Made by a program: the position numbers and the translations under genes | Shown: piece after piece, positions 1 through 9,412 of the stretch | How positions within the stretch are numbered: the stretch's first letter is position 1 | Layout of the letters: every line of letters starts with the position of its first letter | The notes under the pieces: generated by a model | What the model saw: the letters and a program-made list of their open reading frames with translations, nothing else | The model's database searches: none | What the model was told of the DNA's origin: nothing | From: Paenibacillus rigui | Lineage (GTDB): Bacteria; Bacillota; Bacilli; Paenibacillales; NBRC-103111 | NCBI RefSeq assembly: GCF_002234615.1 | Contig: NZ_NMQW01000011.1 | Location: 26,806 to 90,805, forward strand | DNA length: 64,000 bases | Direction: 5' to 3'

Positions 1-1
1 T

Positions 2-2695
2 CCTATTCAGGATTATGGCGCGGTTGGAGATGGGGTCACGAAAAATACGGCTGCGTTTGCCCATGCCATCGCAGCCGCAGCGGATGCAGGCGGAGGCCGG
101 GTCATCGTACCTGCGGGCGTCTGGCTGACCGGTCCGATTCAAATGAAAAGCAACATCAATCTTCACCTGGAGACCGGTGCCAAAATTTTGTTCAGCCCCG
201 AGTACAGCGATTACACGCCGGGACCGACAAGATACCAGCCTATGCTTTCGGCAAGCGGACTGAGCAATATTGCCATAACGGGGAACGGAACGATTGACGG
301 CAACGGTCAGTATTGGCGATATGTGAAGAAATCGAAGCTGACAGCCGGTCAATGGGCTTACCTGTTATCTTTGGGTGGAGTGGTTAGCGAGGATGGAAGC
401 CAATGGTATCCTTCTCAGCAAGCAGTCAATGTAGGCCGCCCTATCATGGTTGATGTTTACAACAGTACGAACGTTCTTATTGACGGACCAACCTTTATGA
501 ACTCACCGCAGTTCGCTACAAGCTTCACGAGCTGTCAATATCTGGTCATCCGCAATACGACGGTCAACAATGATGCATGGTATCAGAACGGCGATGGGCT
601 GGATGTAACCTCATCGCAGCATGTGGTTATGTACCATAATACGGTGAATGCAGGGGATGACGGGATTGGAATGAAATCCAGCAATGACCCGAGCCCGGCG
701 AACACCTTATCGAATGTCGTCGTCGCCGATAATATCGTGTTTCGCGGCCATGGAGGGCTGTCGATAGGCAGCAACACTTCCGGAGGAATTAACAACATGG
801 CCGTGAGAAACAATCAGTATATCGGTACGGACAATGGCATTAACTTCAAAAGCTATGTAGGGGCCGGCGGTCCGATCCAAAATATTTTTATCGATGGCAT
901 TCATATGCAAAATATAGCTGACACGGCCATCAGTATCGATGACTTCTATAAAGGGCATGACCCGGTGCTGGATAAAGCGCAATTGGGTGTCGACTACCGG
1001 GTTCCTGAATTCAAAAACATTCACATCAGCCATGTTACTGTAGACGGTGCCTCCCAAGCGGTGTATATCGATGCGCTGCCTAACGTGCCTGTACATGACA
1101 TGGATCTGAATCATGTGGTCATCAAGGCGAAAAAAGGCTGGGAGTCCACCTACACCTCCAACATCCAATTAAATAATGTTCAAATCATTCCCGCCAGCGG
1201 GACGGTATACACGCTGAAATACGCAACAAACTTCCTGTTCAACCAGGTTTTATGCCCTCCGGGAACAAGCACCTTTATTCATCTGCAGGGGAATGCCAGC
1301 GGGATCGTACTGCACAATACGGACTTGTCCTCGGCGGGGGTGCCGTTCTTGTTGGATCAAGGCATTAGCCAAAGCGCAATAAGTATCTTGAATCCGGGAA
1401 CAACTCCGGTACCGAGCCCGCCGACCGACGTAAGCGCACTTGTAGGGAATACTCAGGTTTATTTAACCTGGAATGCCGTCTCCGGTGCGGATGATTACAC
1501 GGTGAAACGCAGGTCGATAAGCGGTTCAGCGTACCAAACGATAGCAGCCTATCTGACAGGCACGGCTTATTTGGACACCGGGCTCGCTGCGGATACGTAT
1601 GCTTACGTGGTAACAGCCGTAAATAGCGGCGGGGAGAGCGGCCCCTCCAACGAGGTGCTTGCTGCAATGATTCCTGCAACGGCTGGGTTACCGGTTGCCA
1701 CATTCAGCGGGGCAGGGAGCAGCAGCGTGGGGCAAAGCTTTTCCTACGTCTACGGACTCAGCGGTGTCACGGGCAGCGTTTACGCCTCCGTATATGCCCA
1801 AGACCTGCTCTTCCGGTATAATCCGGCGGTATTACAGTTTGAATCGGCGGAATCGCTCATGTCCGGGGTATCTGTCCTATCGGTCCATCCCGATTCGTCG
1901 GGCAGTGTCAGAATTTTGCTCGCCAGCACGGGGACAGGGATGAATAAGAGCGGAGACATTGTAAAGTTAACCTGGAGAGCAGTGGGGGCTGAGCAGCCCG
2001 GGAATGTCATCACCCCCATTTATTTGAGTAAGGCTGTCATTGCAGACGGAGAAGGGAACGAATCGATCCTGGCCAATACGTTAGCCACGATTCAACTAAT
2101 CATTAACAAGTCCTTATTAACGGGCAAAATCACCGCAGCGGCAGCCTTGAATGCCGGAAGCTACACGCCTTCCTCATGGTCGGTGCTGCAAACGTATGTG
2201 CAGGCCGCCAACGCGGTGAATGTGAATGCGCTCGCCACCCAGAACCAGGTGGATGCAGCCGTGACGAACCTGCAGACAGCGATGGAGCTTTTGGAAGCGG
2301 TTTCGTCCAAAACGGGCCTCCAGTCCAAAATTACAGAGGCCGAAGCTGTACTGGCATCGGCGTCGATTGGGGAAAGGTGGGGACAGTACGCCCCAAGTGC
2401 TGCAGCGGCTTTGAGGGCTTCGGTTCTTGACGCCAAGGTTGTGTTCAATGATCCTGACGCAGACCAGGCTGCAGCCGATCAAGCAGCTGCTGATTTAGGC
2501 TCAGCGCTGCAAGCATTTTTAAGCACAACGAATACGAATGCCAGCATAGGTGATTTGGCCATGATTTCTGCACGATACGGCATCACTTCAAGCAGCACGG
2601 ACTGGACGGCAGTCCAAAGATATGACGTGAATCAAGATAACAGGCTCGATATTATCGATCTTGCAGCCGTGGCTAAAAAGATATTAAAAGAATAA
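2..2695 (+). CDS. Secreted polygalacturonase (GH28) with FN3, cohesin-like and dockerin modules, 5' truncated by window edge
   Basis: The reading frame is open from base 2, and residues before the first ATG (base 143) already match the family start (DYGAVGDG, then GGGRVIVPAG), so the gene begins outside the window. The visible 897 residues start with a right-handed beta-helix of glycoside hydrolase family 28. Its motifs NGDGLD and GDDGIG carry the catalytic aspartates (visible residues about 196-222), GHGG follows near 249 and a K in NFKS further on. After it come a fibronectin type III domain (about 470-555), a cohesin-like beta domain (about 563-697), helical FIVAR-like repeats (about 703-836) and a C-terminal dockerin (about 848-897). 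Only the second dockerin calcium loop (DVNQDNRLD) is intact. Likely an extracellular pectin-hydrolysing enzyme; the neighbouring YesMN and sugar-binding genes fit oligosaccharide uptake. Confidence 0.88.
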   Translation, partial: PIQDYGAVGDGVTKNTAAFAHAIAAAADAGGGRVIVPAGVWLTGPIQMKSNINLHLETGAKILFSPEYSDYTPGPTRYQPMLSASGLSNIAITGNGTIDGNGQYWRYVKKSKLTAGQWAYLLSLGGVVSEDGSQWYPSQQAVNVGRPIMVDVYNSTNVLIDGPTFMNSPQFATSFTSCQYLVIRNTTVNNDAWYQNGDGLDVTSSQHVVMYHNTVNAGDDGIGMKSSNDPSPANTLSNVVVADNIVFRGHGGLSIGSNTSGGINNMAVRNNQYIGTDNGINFKSYVGAGGPIQNIFIDGIHMQNIADTAISIDDFYKGHDPVLDKAQLGVDYRVPEFKNIHISHVTVDGASQAVYIDALPNVPVHDMDLNHVVIKAKKGWESTYTSNIQLNNVQIIPASGTVYTLKYATNFLFNQVLCPPGTSTFIHLQGNASGIVLHNTDLSSAGVPFLLDQGISQSAISILNPGTTPVPSPPTDVSALVGNTQVYLTWNAVSGADDYTVKRRSISGSAYQTIAAYLTGTAYLDTGLAADTYAYVVTAVNSGGESGPSNEVLAAMIPATAGLPVATFSGAGSSSVGQSFSYVYGLSGVTGSVYASVYAQDLLFRYNPAVLQFESAESLMSGVSVLSVHPDSSGSVRILLASTGTGMNKSGDIVKLTWRAVGAEQPGNVITPIYLSKAVIADGEGNESILANTLATIQLIINKSLLTGKITAAAALNAGSYTPSSWSVLQTYVQAANAVNVNALATQNQVDAAVTNLQTAMELLEAVSSKTGLQSKITEAEAVLASASIGERWGQYAPSAAAALRASVLDAKVVFNDPDADQAAADQAAADLGSALQAFLSTTNTNASIGDLAMISARYGITSSSTDWTAVQRYDVNQDNRLDIIDLAAVAKKILKE

Positions 2696-2701
2696 TTTTT
2701 C

Positions 2702-2740
2702 AAGGCGAGTCTGACCGTTGGCCAGGCTCGCCTTACTATA
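2702..2740 (+). terminator. Hairpin after the polygalacturonase gene
   Basis: AAGGCGAG pairs with CTCGCCTT across a short inner CTG/CAG stem. There is no long T run, so this may be a weak terminator or a processing hairpin between the hydrolase and kinase genes. Confidence 0.5.
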
Positions 2741-2762
2741 GCTTTTGGAGGCAATCAACGGT

Positions 2763-4601
2763 ATGATGGAGAAAACAAGCAAATATGGTGGTAATTATAT
2801 GACCTCTTTTTTATCGAGAAGCCCGATACGGATTAAGCTGCTGATCTATTTCGTCCCCATACTCGTTTCTTCCGTTGTGCTCACAGGTCTGTTCTCCTAC
2901 TTGTCTGCCGTGAAGCAGCTCGAGAAAAACGCCTATTATTTGCTGAATGATACGGTCGAACAAACCGGCACGTTTCTTGAGGATAAATTTCTGACCATAT
3001 TTGAACAATTGGTGCTGATTGAGAACAATAATTCGTTCCGAAATATATTAGGAAACACAAGCCAAGCGGTGGACCAACAGCGTTACGACGATATTATTAA
3101 CCTGCAGAAGCAGTTCGAGGAATCGTACCAGAATCATTTTCAAATGATAGATTCGATCTTTGTTACGTTTAATAACGGACGCTCCTTTAATTTGCAAAAG
3201 GACTTCGTCCCCCGCCATGTAGGAATCAATCTGAAAGAATGGATTGCCTACTACGCCCGCAGCGGAAATACGACCGGATATTACTGGCTGAACCAGCATG
3301 TGGATCATGTGTTTGAAACCGTTGAAACCAGAAGAGTAGTCAGTTTGTTTAAAATCATTGGCAATCCCCAGTCAGAGGTCAATGGCGTCGCCTTAATCAA
3401 TATGAGGGAGTCCTACATACTTAACATCCTGCGTAACGTGAAAGTAAGCCCGAATGGTGTTCTTGCTTTGATTAGCCCGGATGGAGTCATGTACTCCAAA
3501 CCGCTCGCAGGCGAATATGCCATCAGTGATTCAATCATCCATAATATTCAGCAAAGTGCAGAAGCACAAGGAAGCCTGCAGGAATACAGCACAGACAATA
3601 AACCTATGATGATCCGGTATACGACGTTGTCTCTGAATCAATGGAAGCTGGCTGCCATTGTACCGGAAAGCGATATTTTGAGCAATGCGAGCCAGATCAA
3701 ATCGATTACATTTTCCATCGTTCTCCTTATATTAGTTGTGTTCAGTGTTGTCGCAACGCTCTTTGCGAGCAGCCTCACCAATCCGATTCGCTTTCTGTCC
3801 AAGCAGGTGAAGAGCGTCATACAGGGCAATCTTAATGTAAGCTTTCGATTAAAAGAGCAGAATGAGATTGGAGTCTTGGCGAACGGCCTGGAAAGTCTGG
3901 TCGATTCGGTCCAGCAATTGCTGCAAAAGGTGAAGGACGAGCAGGAGCATAAGCGGCAAATTGAGCTGCTTGCGTTGCAATCGCAAATACAGCCTCATTT
4001 CCTGTACAACACGATGGGGTCTATCAAGCATCTGATCGATTTGGGTGAAAAAGAAAAGGCTTCCACGATGGTCAGCGCTTTAACCCATTTTTTCCGAATC
4101 GGGATCAGCAAAGGACGGGAAGTCATTTCGATCCAAGAGGAGCTCGAGCACGTAAGAAATTATTTGCTCATCCAGAACATTCGCTACAGCAAAGACTTCG
4201 AATTTGAGATTGAAGTCGAAGAGAGCATTCTGCATTTGCCGATCATGAAGCTGACCTTGCAGCCCATTGTGGAAAATGCCATTTATCATGGGATTAAAAA
4301 TAAAGCGGGACGCGGCATCATCCGGATTACAGGAGCAAGGCAGGGGGATGTCGCCCTATTGCAGGTTTTTGACGATGGAGCGGGGATGGACGGGGAGCGG
4401 CTGCAGCAAATAACCGATTCCATCCAGTCTCCAACCGTAAAAGGCGTGCCGGTGACATTCGGGCTTCGCAATGTGCATCTGCGGCTTGCTCTGCAATTTG
4501 GCTGCAGCTACGGACTGGAATTGGAAAGTCAAGAAGGGGAGTACACCATCGTCAAGGTTTCGATTCCGTATACGAGCAGGGGGACACACGACCATGTATA
4601 A
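2763..4601 (+). CDS. YesM-type sensor histidine kinase
   Basis: A 612-residue membrane histidine kinase. It has two transmembrane segments (about 22-44 and 315-337) around a large extracellular sensing region. A HAMP linker, a HisKA_7TM-like/His_kinase domain with H412 in the motif QIQPHFLYN, and an ATPase domain with N-box PIVENAIYHG (about residue 500) follow. The ATG at 2763 is preferred over the upstream TTG at 2745 because GGAGG at 2747-2751 is correctly spaced for it. The stop codon overlaps the ATG of the downstream response regulator by 8 bases, so the two form a translationally coupled pair. Kinases of this family usually sense carbohydrates, which fits the adjacent polygalacturonase and sugar-binding protein. 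Confidence 0.93.
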   Translation: MMEKTSKYGGNYMTSFLSRSPIRIKLLIYFVPILVSSVVLTGLFSYLSAVKQLEKNAYYLLNDTVEQTGTFLEDKFLTIFEQLVLIENNNSFRNILGNTSQAVDQQRYDDIINLQKQFEESYQNHFQMIDSIFVTFNNGRSFNLQKDFVPRHVGINLKEWIAYYARSGNTTGYYWLNQHVDHVFETVETRRVVSLFKIIGNPQSEVNGVALINMRESYILNILRNVKVSPNGVLALISPDGVMYSKPLAGEYAISDSIIHNIQQSAEAQGSLQEYSTDNKPMMIRYTTLSLNQWKLAAIVPESDILSNASQIKSITFSIVLLILVVFSVVATLFASSLTNPIRFLSKQVKSVIQGNLNVSFRLKEQNEIGVLANGLESLVDSVQQLLQKVKDEQEHKRQIELLALQSQIQPHFLYNTMGSIKHLIDLGEKEKASTMVSALTHFFRIGISKGREVISIQEELEHVRNYLLIQNIRYSKDFEFEIEVEESILHLPIMKLTLQPIVENAIYHGIKNKAGRGIIRITGARQGDVALLQVFDDGAGMDGERLQQITDSIQSPTVKGVPVTFGLRNVHLRLALQFGCSYGLELESQEGEYTIVKVSIPYTSRGTHDHV

Positions 4602-5865
4602 AATGATTATAGCCGATGATGACGAATGGATCCGGGAAGGCATGAGGCGCAACATCCCGTGGGAGGAAGAGCACATTCAAGTTGTCGGTATGGCTGAGGA
4701 CGGAAGAGAAGCTTGGGACCTCGTCCAACAATTAAGGCCCGATATCTTGCTCTCCGACATTCGTATGCCTTATATGGATGGGTTAAAGCTTGCCGAGTCC
4801 GTTAAAGCCGGCGGTTTGGACACGAAAGTCGTCTTTTTGACCGGCTATGACGATTTCTCCTATGCAAAGCAAGCGCTCCATCTGCAAGCCTTCGATTATA
4901 TCTTGAAATACGAAGACAACGAGAAAGTAATGCAAGCCGTCATCAAAGCCTGCAAGCAGCTGGATGAAGAAAGAAGAACGGTTGAGAAGGAGAAGAAAAG
5001 CCATGGGCTGATGGTGAACCAGTTTTTCAGCGATTTAATCGCCGGTGTAGGGAACGAGGAAACCATTGATCGGGACAGCAGGCTGCTGGGGCTGTCTTTC
5101 TGTGGCCCCCTGTTTGGCGTCGCGGTGATTAGCACGGATCGTGTCGCCCGGTTTTTGAAGCCGAATCGACCCGAGGACCTGGAGCTGCTCTTGTTTTCTA
5201 TCAAGAATGTATGCGCCGAGGTCTTTAAGAATCAAGGCTTCCCGGGCTGCCAGGTTCAGGTCATTCACTATAATCATCGCATTAATCTGCTATTGAATTT
5301 CTCTGCCCAAAGAATGGATACGTGGAGAGCCGATGCAGAGCACATTGCGAGGACCCTGATTGCTGCCATTGTCCAGTATTTAAAAATTACGGTGAAGATC
5401 GGAATGGGCAGCTTCGGCGAAGGTCCCGGGCACATCGCTTTATCGTATGAGGAAGCCTTGATTGCCGTGCAGCTGAAAGGAATTTTGGCGGATCAGGATA
5501 TTATTTTTAACGATCAAGTCAAGCATTCCAACCATTCGCATCAAGCTATATTGAAAAAGATAACGGATTACATTGCCGGCAACTTTCATAACGAGAATCT
5601 GGACCTGAAGGAAGTGGCGGAAACGGTTCATATTACGCCCTCCTACGTAAGCACGCTGTTCAAAAAATATAATGACGTCAACTTTAGCGATTACGTCATT
5701 CGCGTACGCATGGCCAAAGCCACCGAGCTGCTTGTGCATTCCGATCTCAAGGCTTATGAGATTGCAGAGAGCGTCGGCTATCCCAATACCCAATATTTCA
5801 GCGTGCTGTTTAAGAAGCATACAGGCTTAAGCCCGATGGAATACAGGCAGCAGCATCGTCAATAA
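4594..5865 (+). CDS. YesN-type response regulator with AraC DNA-binding domain
   Basis: A 423-residue response regulator. The N-terminal receiver has the acidic pocket DDD near residue 10, phospho-acceptor D55 in LLSDIRMP, and the conserved K105 in YILKYEDN. A long middle region leads to a C-terminal AraC/XylS double helix-turn-helix (about 313-423) with the typical ending GYPNTQYFSVLFKKHTGLSP. An upstream in-frame extension to 4471 exists but lies inside the kinase gene and lacks homology; ATG 4594, just after an AGGGGG site, gives the normal start MYKMIIADDD. It probably controls the following lipoprotein gene and/or the pectinolytic gene. Confidence 0.93.
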   Translation: MYKMIIADDDEWIREGMRRNIPWEEEHIQVVGMAEDGREAWDLVQQLRPDILLSDIRMPYMDGLKLAESVKAGGLDTKVVFLTGYDDFSYAKQALHLQAFDYILKYEDNEKVMQAVIKACKQLDEERRTVEKEKKSHGLMVNQFFSDLIAGVGNEETIDRDSRLLGLSFCGPLFGVAVISTDRVARFLKPNRPEDLELLLFSIKNVCAEVFKNQGFPGCQVQVIHYNHRINLLLNFSAQRMDTWRADAEHIARTLIAAIVQYLKITVKIGMGSFGEGPGHIALSYEEALIAVQLKGILADQDIIFNDQVKHSNHSHQAILKKITDYIAGNFHNENLDLKEVAETVHITPSYVSTLFKKYNDVNFSDYVIRVRMAKATELLVHSDLKAYEIAESVGYPNTQYFSVLFKKHTGLSPMEYRQQHRQ

Positions 5866-5880
5866 ATATAGGAGTTGCGT

Positions 5881-7221
5881 ATGATGAACCTAAGTCGAAT
5901 CCGTTCCGCATTATCGCTCCTGGCCGCTATCGCGGTCGCAGGCTGCTCGAACGAGTCCGGTATATTGAGTCCGGGGGATGCCGCAGGTGGAACGTCGGGT
6001 CATGGAAAAAAAACGACGATCACCTTCTGGGCGGCATCTGTGACGCCGGAGAGAAAAGCATTTTTCGAGCAAACGGTCAAAACGTTTGAAGAGCAATATC
6101 CCGATATCCACGTGGAGTACTTGGGGGTGCCGGGCGATATAAGCGCCTATGAACAAAAGCTGGATGTGGCCATTGCGGCCGGGCAAGCGCCGGATATTAC
6201 AAACGATTTTAAAGCCGACTACATTGCCAGGGGAGTATACGAGCCGCTGGATGACTATTTTAACCATTGGGATGGAAAAGATGCGATCTCGCAAGGCGCC
6301 CTGCAGAGCAATCGGCTGCTGGATGCCAAAGAAGGCAAGCTGTATGCGCTTCCTTACAGCTCGCAAACCTGGAACCTGTGGGTAAGGAATGATTGGTTTA
6401 AAGAAGCCAACGTGCCGCTTCCCGATACGTGGCATCAATTTTTTGAGGCGCTGCCGAAATTAATGGATAAATCCAATGAAAGATATGCGTTAAGTATCCG
6501 CGGCGGAGCAGGCAGCGCCAACACGCTTGAAGCGTTGATGTATACCTACTCAGGGATCGGGGATTATTTTACGGCGGACGGTAGAGCGACGATAAACGAC
6601 CCCAAGCACGTGGAATTTGCAGAAAAGTATTTGGGGGCCTACAGCGTTTATACGCCGGAAGACGATTTAAGCAAAGGCTGGACTGAGATTACCGCCACCT
6701 TCCAATCCGGCAAAGCGGGAATGGTCGTGCACAATCTGGGCTCGGCCAGCTCCCATGAGAAAGCGTTTAACGGAGACCGGAGTAAATTCATGGCGCTGCC
6801 ATTTCCGAAGAATGACCAAGGCGAACGTGTCCACCCCGGTATGATGCCGCTTGGGCTGACGATGTCCAGGACGTCCAAAAACAAGGATGCGGTATGGAAA
6901 TTTATGACCTTTTACTTATCTAAGGATGTAAACAGCCAGTACGGTAAATTGTATGGTGAAATTCCGGCAAATAATGAGGCGTCCCGGGATACTTGGGTAC
7001 AGGAGATTCCCTACATGAAATCCGCTGCCGATTTATTGATGTCGAAGGATACGAAGTTTAGCAAAAATCCGTATTATTTGCCCGGCTACAACAAGGTACA
7101 AAAAAATATGGAGCCGCTCATTCAAAAGGTGATGGCGAAAAAAATGACGGCAAAGGAGCTGCTCGATGAATGGGCCAAGCAGCTGGAGAAGGAGGAGGCG
7201 GCTTACAGTTCGAGGAAGTAA
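5881..7221 (+). CDS. Family 1 extracellular sugar-binding lipoprotein (ABC transporter)
   Basis: A 446-residue substrate-binding lipoprotein. The lipobox VAGC puts the lipidated cysteine at residue 22, followed by a low-complexity tether and the family 1 solute-binding fold (FWAASVTPERKAFFEQTV, later LPYSSQTWNLWVRNDW). GGAG at 5871-5874 selects the ATG at 5881. It follows the YesMN pair by 15 bases and is presumably co-transcribed. No permease or ATPase gene is next to it. Either the protein serves a transporter encoded elsewhere, such as the permease pair near 34-36 kb, or it presents ligand to the YesM kinase. Pectic or other oligosaccharides are a plausible ligand, inferred only from context. 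Confidence 0.9.
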   Translation: MMNLSRIRSALSLLAAIAVAGCSNESGILSPGDAAGGTSGHGKKTTITFWAASVTPERKAFFEQTVKTFEEQYPDIHVEYLGVPGDISAYEQKLDVAIAAGQAPDITNDFKADYIARGVYEPLDDYFNHWDGKDAISQGALQSNRLLDAKEGKLYALPYSSQTWNLWVRNDWFKEANVPLPDTWHQFFEALPKLMDKSNERYALSIRGGAGSANTLEALMYTYSGIGDYFTADGRATINDPKHVEFAEKYLGAYSVYTPEDDLSKGWTEITATFQSGKAGMVVHNLGSASSHEKAFNGDRSKFMALPFPKNDQGERVHPGMMPLGLTMSRTSKNKDAVWKFMTFYLSKDVNSQYGKLYGEIPANNEASRDTWVQEIPYMKSAADLLMSKDTKFSKNPYYLPGYNKVQKNMEPLIQKVMAKKMTAKELLDEWAKQLEKEEAAYSSRK

Positions 7222-7263
7222 GCGGGTCAGACGGACTTCAGTCAGGTTGAAGGAGGGGATGTT

Positions 7264-8298
7264 ATGCGGAAAATAATAGCAATGGTTTTATCTGCGGTGC
7301 TTCTGTTGACGGGATGTAATGGAATAAAAGAGTATAATTCCTCTAGTCCCGGGGACACAAAAGAACAACATTTTTATGATTATTTGAAAAAAACAAATAC
7401 GACAGGCTTTGTTATCCTTAAGGATCATGAAGTCATGATGGAGCAATATTGGAACGGAGGTGCGAAGGAGTCTGGAAATATCGCTTCCGCCGGGAAGAGT
7501 ATTTGTTCTATTCTGGTGGGGATTTCCATAGATAAGGGATACTTTAAATTGGAGGATAAAGTCACTGCCTATTTGGGCAATGGATTTTCTGACATGCCAA
7601 AGGACATGGAAGATAACATAACCATTGAAAACCTGCTTTCCATGACAAGCGGCCTTGATGATTCGTTGTATGGGGTGTTTGAACCGGGTAAGAGCTGGGC
7701 ATATTCGGATAGTTGGAACCTGCTTTTCAATATCATGGAGAAGACGACAAAGAAGGATATCCATGTTTATGCGAAGGAGGTATTGCTGGATAAAATCGGA
7801 ATGAACCACTCATACTATAAATCCTCAAAGCTGCAGCTTTATATCTTTAGACAAAAGAATAAACCGAGCTTTAAGGATTGGAAGCCCTATCAGCTTTATT
7901 CTTCTACAAGAGATATGGCAGCCTTCGGACAGCTTGTACTGCAGCAAGGCACCTGGAACGGCGAGAGGATCATTAGTAAAGAGTATTTAGAAAAGGCACT
8001 CAAGCCCTCGAGTCCATACAACCCGGCATATGGCTATCTGTTTTGGTTAAACGGGATGGAGAATGGACTGACACCGGGAAACAATCAAGTATTGAAAAAA
8101 AATATAATCCCCAACGCTCCAAAGGATTTGGTAGCCGCTTTGGGATTTGGAGATAAAAAAATATATATCATCCCCTCCATGAACATGGTGATTGCAAGAA
8201 GCGGAGGTGCCGCCACAGATAAAAAATATGCTTTCACGACCTTCGATAATGAGCTTTGGGAGCAGCTGAATGGTGTATTGACAAGGATGGAAAAATAA
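7264..8298 (+). CDS. Serine beta-lactamase-like (class C / penicillin-binding) lipoprotein
   Basis: A 344-residue lipoprotein (lipobox LLTGC, Cys18) of the serine beta-lactamase/D-alanyl carboxypeptidase superfamily. The S-x-x-K nucleophile motif is SAGK at residues 75-78 and the second motif is Y147-S-D149, where most members have Y-x-N. The third basic motif is not obvious near the C-terminus. Members of this family are mostly esterases or peptidases of unknown substrate, so no antibiotic role should be assumed. A strong GGAGGGG site precedes ATG 7264. The gene is visibly more AT-rich than its neighbours, which may indicate a separate origin. Confidence 0.8.
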   Translation: MRKIIAMVLSAVLLLTGCNGIKEYNSSSPGDTKEQHFYDYLKKTNTTGFVILKDHEVMMEQYWNGGAKESGNIASAGKSICSILVGISIDKGYFKLEDKVTAYLGNGFSDMPKDMEDNITIENLLSMTSGLDDSLYGVFEPGKSWAYSDSWNLLFNIMEKTTKKDIHVYAKEVLLDKIGMNHSYYKSSKLQLYIFRQKNKPSFKDWKPYQLYSSTRDMAAFGQLVLQQGTWNGERIISKEYLEKALKPSSPYNPAYGYLFWLNGMENGLTPGNNQVLKKNIIPNAPKDLVAALGFGDKKIYIIPSMNMVIARSGGAATDKKYAFTTFDNELWEQLNGVLTRMEK

Positions 8299-8300
8299 TA

Positions 8301-8318
8301 TATCCTTAATTTAAGATA
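8301..8318. promoter_or_regulatory. 18-bp palindrome upstream of the DUF896 gene
   Basis: TATCCTTAATTTAAGATA pairs at 7 of 9 symmetric positions. It ends 48 bases before the DUF896 start. A related palindrome lies at the same distance before the next gene (8614-8631). Layout resembles the B. subtilis MhqR box (TATC...GATA arms), a MarR-family operator. Confidence 0.4.
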
Positions 8319-8366
8319 TTCAATTTTAAGATTTTGGCGATAAACTTTGTAAAAGGAGTGAGTGCG

Positions 8367-8594
8367 ATGATACCTATTCTAAACCGAATCAATCAGCTTT
8401 CAAGAAAGGCCAAAGAAACCGGCTTAACCGAAATTGAAACAAGGGAACAAACCGAGCTTCGCAACGAATATCTTCAAATATTCCGCGGGTCCATCCAAAG
8501 CACGCTTCTCAATGTCACCATCTATGATCCGCACGGAGCGGATGTTACGCCTGAGAAATTAAGGCAGGAGCAGGCCAAATTGGATCGGCCCTGA
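8367..8594 (+). CDS. DUF896 family small cytosolic protein (YnzC-like)
   Basis: A 75-residue protein of the DUF896/YnzC family, recognised by the pattern RINQLSRKAKETGLTEIE near the start and DPHGADVTPEKLR near the end. The family forms short helical hairpins of unknown function; B. subtilis YnzC lies in an SOS-linked operon. AAGGAG at 8352-8357 selects ATG 8367; the frame upstream to 8334 lacks homology. It stands alone between two AT-rich gaps. Confidence 0.85.
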   Translation: MIPILNRINQLSRKAKETGLTEIETREQTELRNEYLQIFRGSIQSTLLNVTIYDPHGADVTPEKLRQEQAKLDRP

Positions 8595-8613
8595 GCCCAC
8601 TTTTTTTGAATAA

Positions 8614-8631
8614 AATCTTAATTTAGAGATT
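8614..8631. promoter_or_regulatory. 18-bp palindrome upstream of the FMN flavoprotein gene
   Basis: AATCTTAATTTAGAGATT pairs at 6 of 9 symmetric positions and ends 50 bases before the start codon. It and the flanking ATAAAACTTTGCAAA segment duplicate the arrangement in front of the DUF896 gene. Confidence 0.4.
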
Positions 8632-8681
8632 CTTATGGATAAAACTTTGCAAATAAAACAGGTAAAGACAGGAGATTAGCC

Positions 8682-9293
8682 ATGATATCTATCGATCCGG
8701 TCACGAGAAGCGACCTGGACAATTATAAGCTGCTGATTGGCAGCGTCGTTCCCAGACCTATTGCTTTGGTTACTACGCTTTCCAAGGAAGGCGTGCTCAA
8801 TGCCGCTCCTTTCAGCTTCTTCTCGATTGTCGCAAGCCAGCCTCCCTTACTTTCGGTTTCGGTTCAACGAAAGCAAGGAGCAATGAAGGATACGGCAAGG
8901 AATGCGGTGGAGGCCGGAGCCTTTGTCATTCATATTACGGACGAATCGATTATAGGCCAAGTGAACGAAACCGCTGCGAACTTGCCCCCGAACGAAAGTG
9001 AGGTGGAAAGGGCAGGCTTTACCCCGATAGCCAGCGAAGCGATACAGGTACCGGGATTGAAGGAGCCCAAAATTCGAATGGAATGCCTGCTGGAGCAAGC
9101 CCTTCCTGTCGGCGGTACAGGGGATCAGCCCGCCTGCGATTTACTCATTGGACGGGTTGTCCTCTTCCACTTCGCGGAAGAGGTGTATGAGAATGGGCAC
9201 ATCAACGCCGACAAGCTAGCTCCGGTCAGCCGTATGGCCGGCAGCAGCTATGCGAAGTTAGGCACGCAGTTTTCCATGGAGCGTCCGAAGTAA
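8682..9293 (+). CDS. FMN-binding flavin reductase-like protein (DIM6/NTAB family)
   Basis: A 203-residue cytosolic flavoprotein with a split-barrel FMN-binding fold. The hallmarks are SVVPRPIALVTT followed by NAAPFSFF and PPLLSVSV in the first 70 residues. Members bind FMN and act as flavin reductases or accessory proteins; the natural substrate here is not evident. An AGGAG site precedes ATG 8682. Its promoter region carries a palindrome shared with the preceding DUF896 gene, suggesting common control. Confidence 0.88.
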   Translation: MISIDPVTRSDLDNYKLLIGSVVPRPIALVTTLSKEGVLNAAPFSFFSIVASQPPLLSVSVQRKQGAMKDTARNAVEAGAFVIHITDESIIGQVNETAANLPPNESEVERAGFTPIASEAIQVPGLKEPKIRMECLLEQALPVGGTGDQPACDLLIGRVVLFHFAEEVYENGHINADKLAPVSRMAGSSYAKLGTQFSMERPK

Positions 9294-9412
9294 GCATGCT
9301 GCGGGCAGAACCACATGAAACCTTAATGTAATTGTTTTCCATGAAATATAGACTGCGATGTTTTCAAAAAAGTATAATGAATAAGATTAATATCATACAT
9401 TGGAGGGTAACC

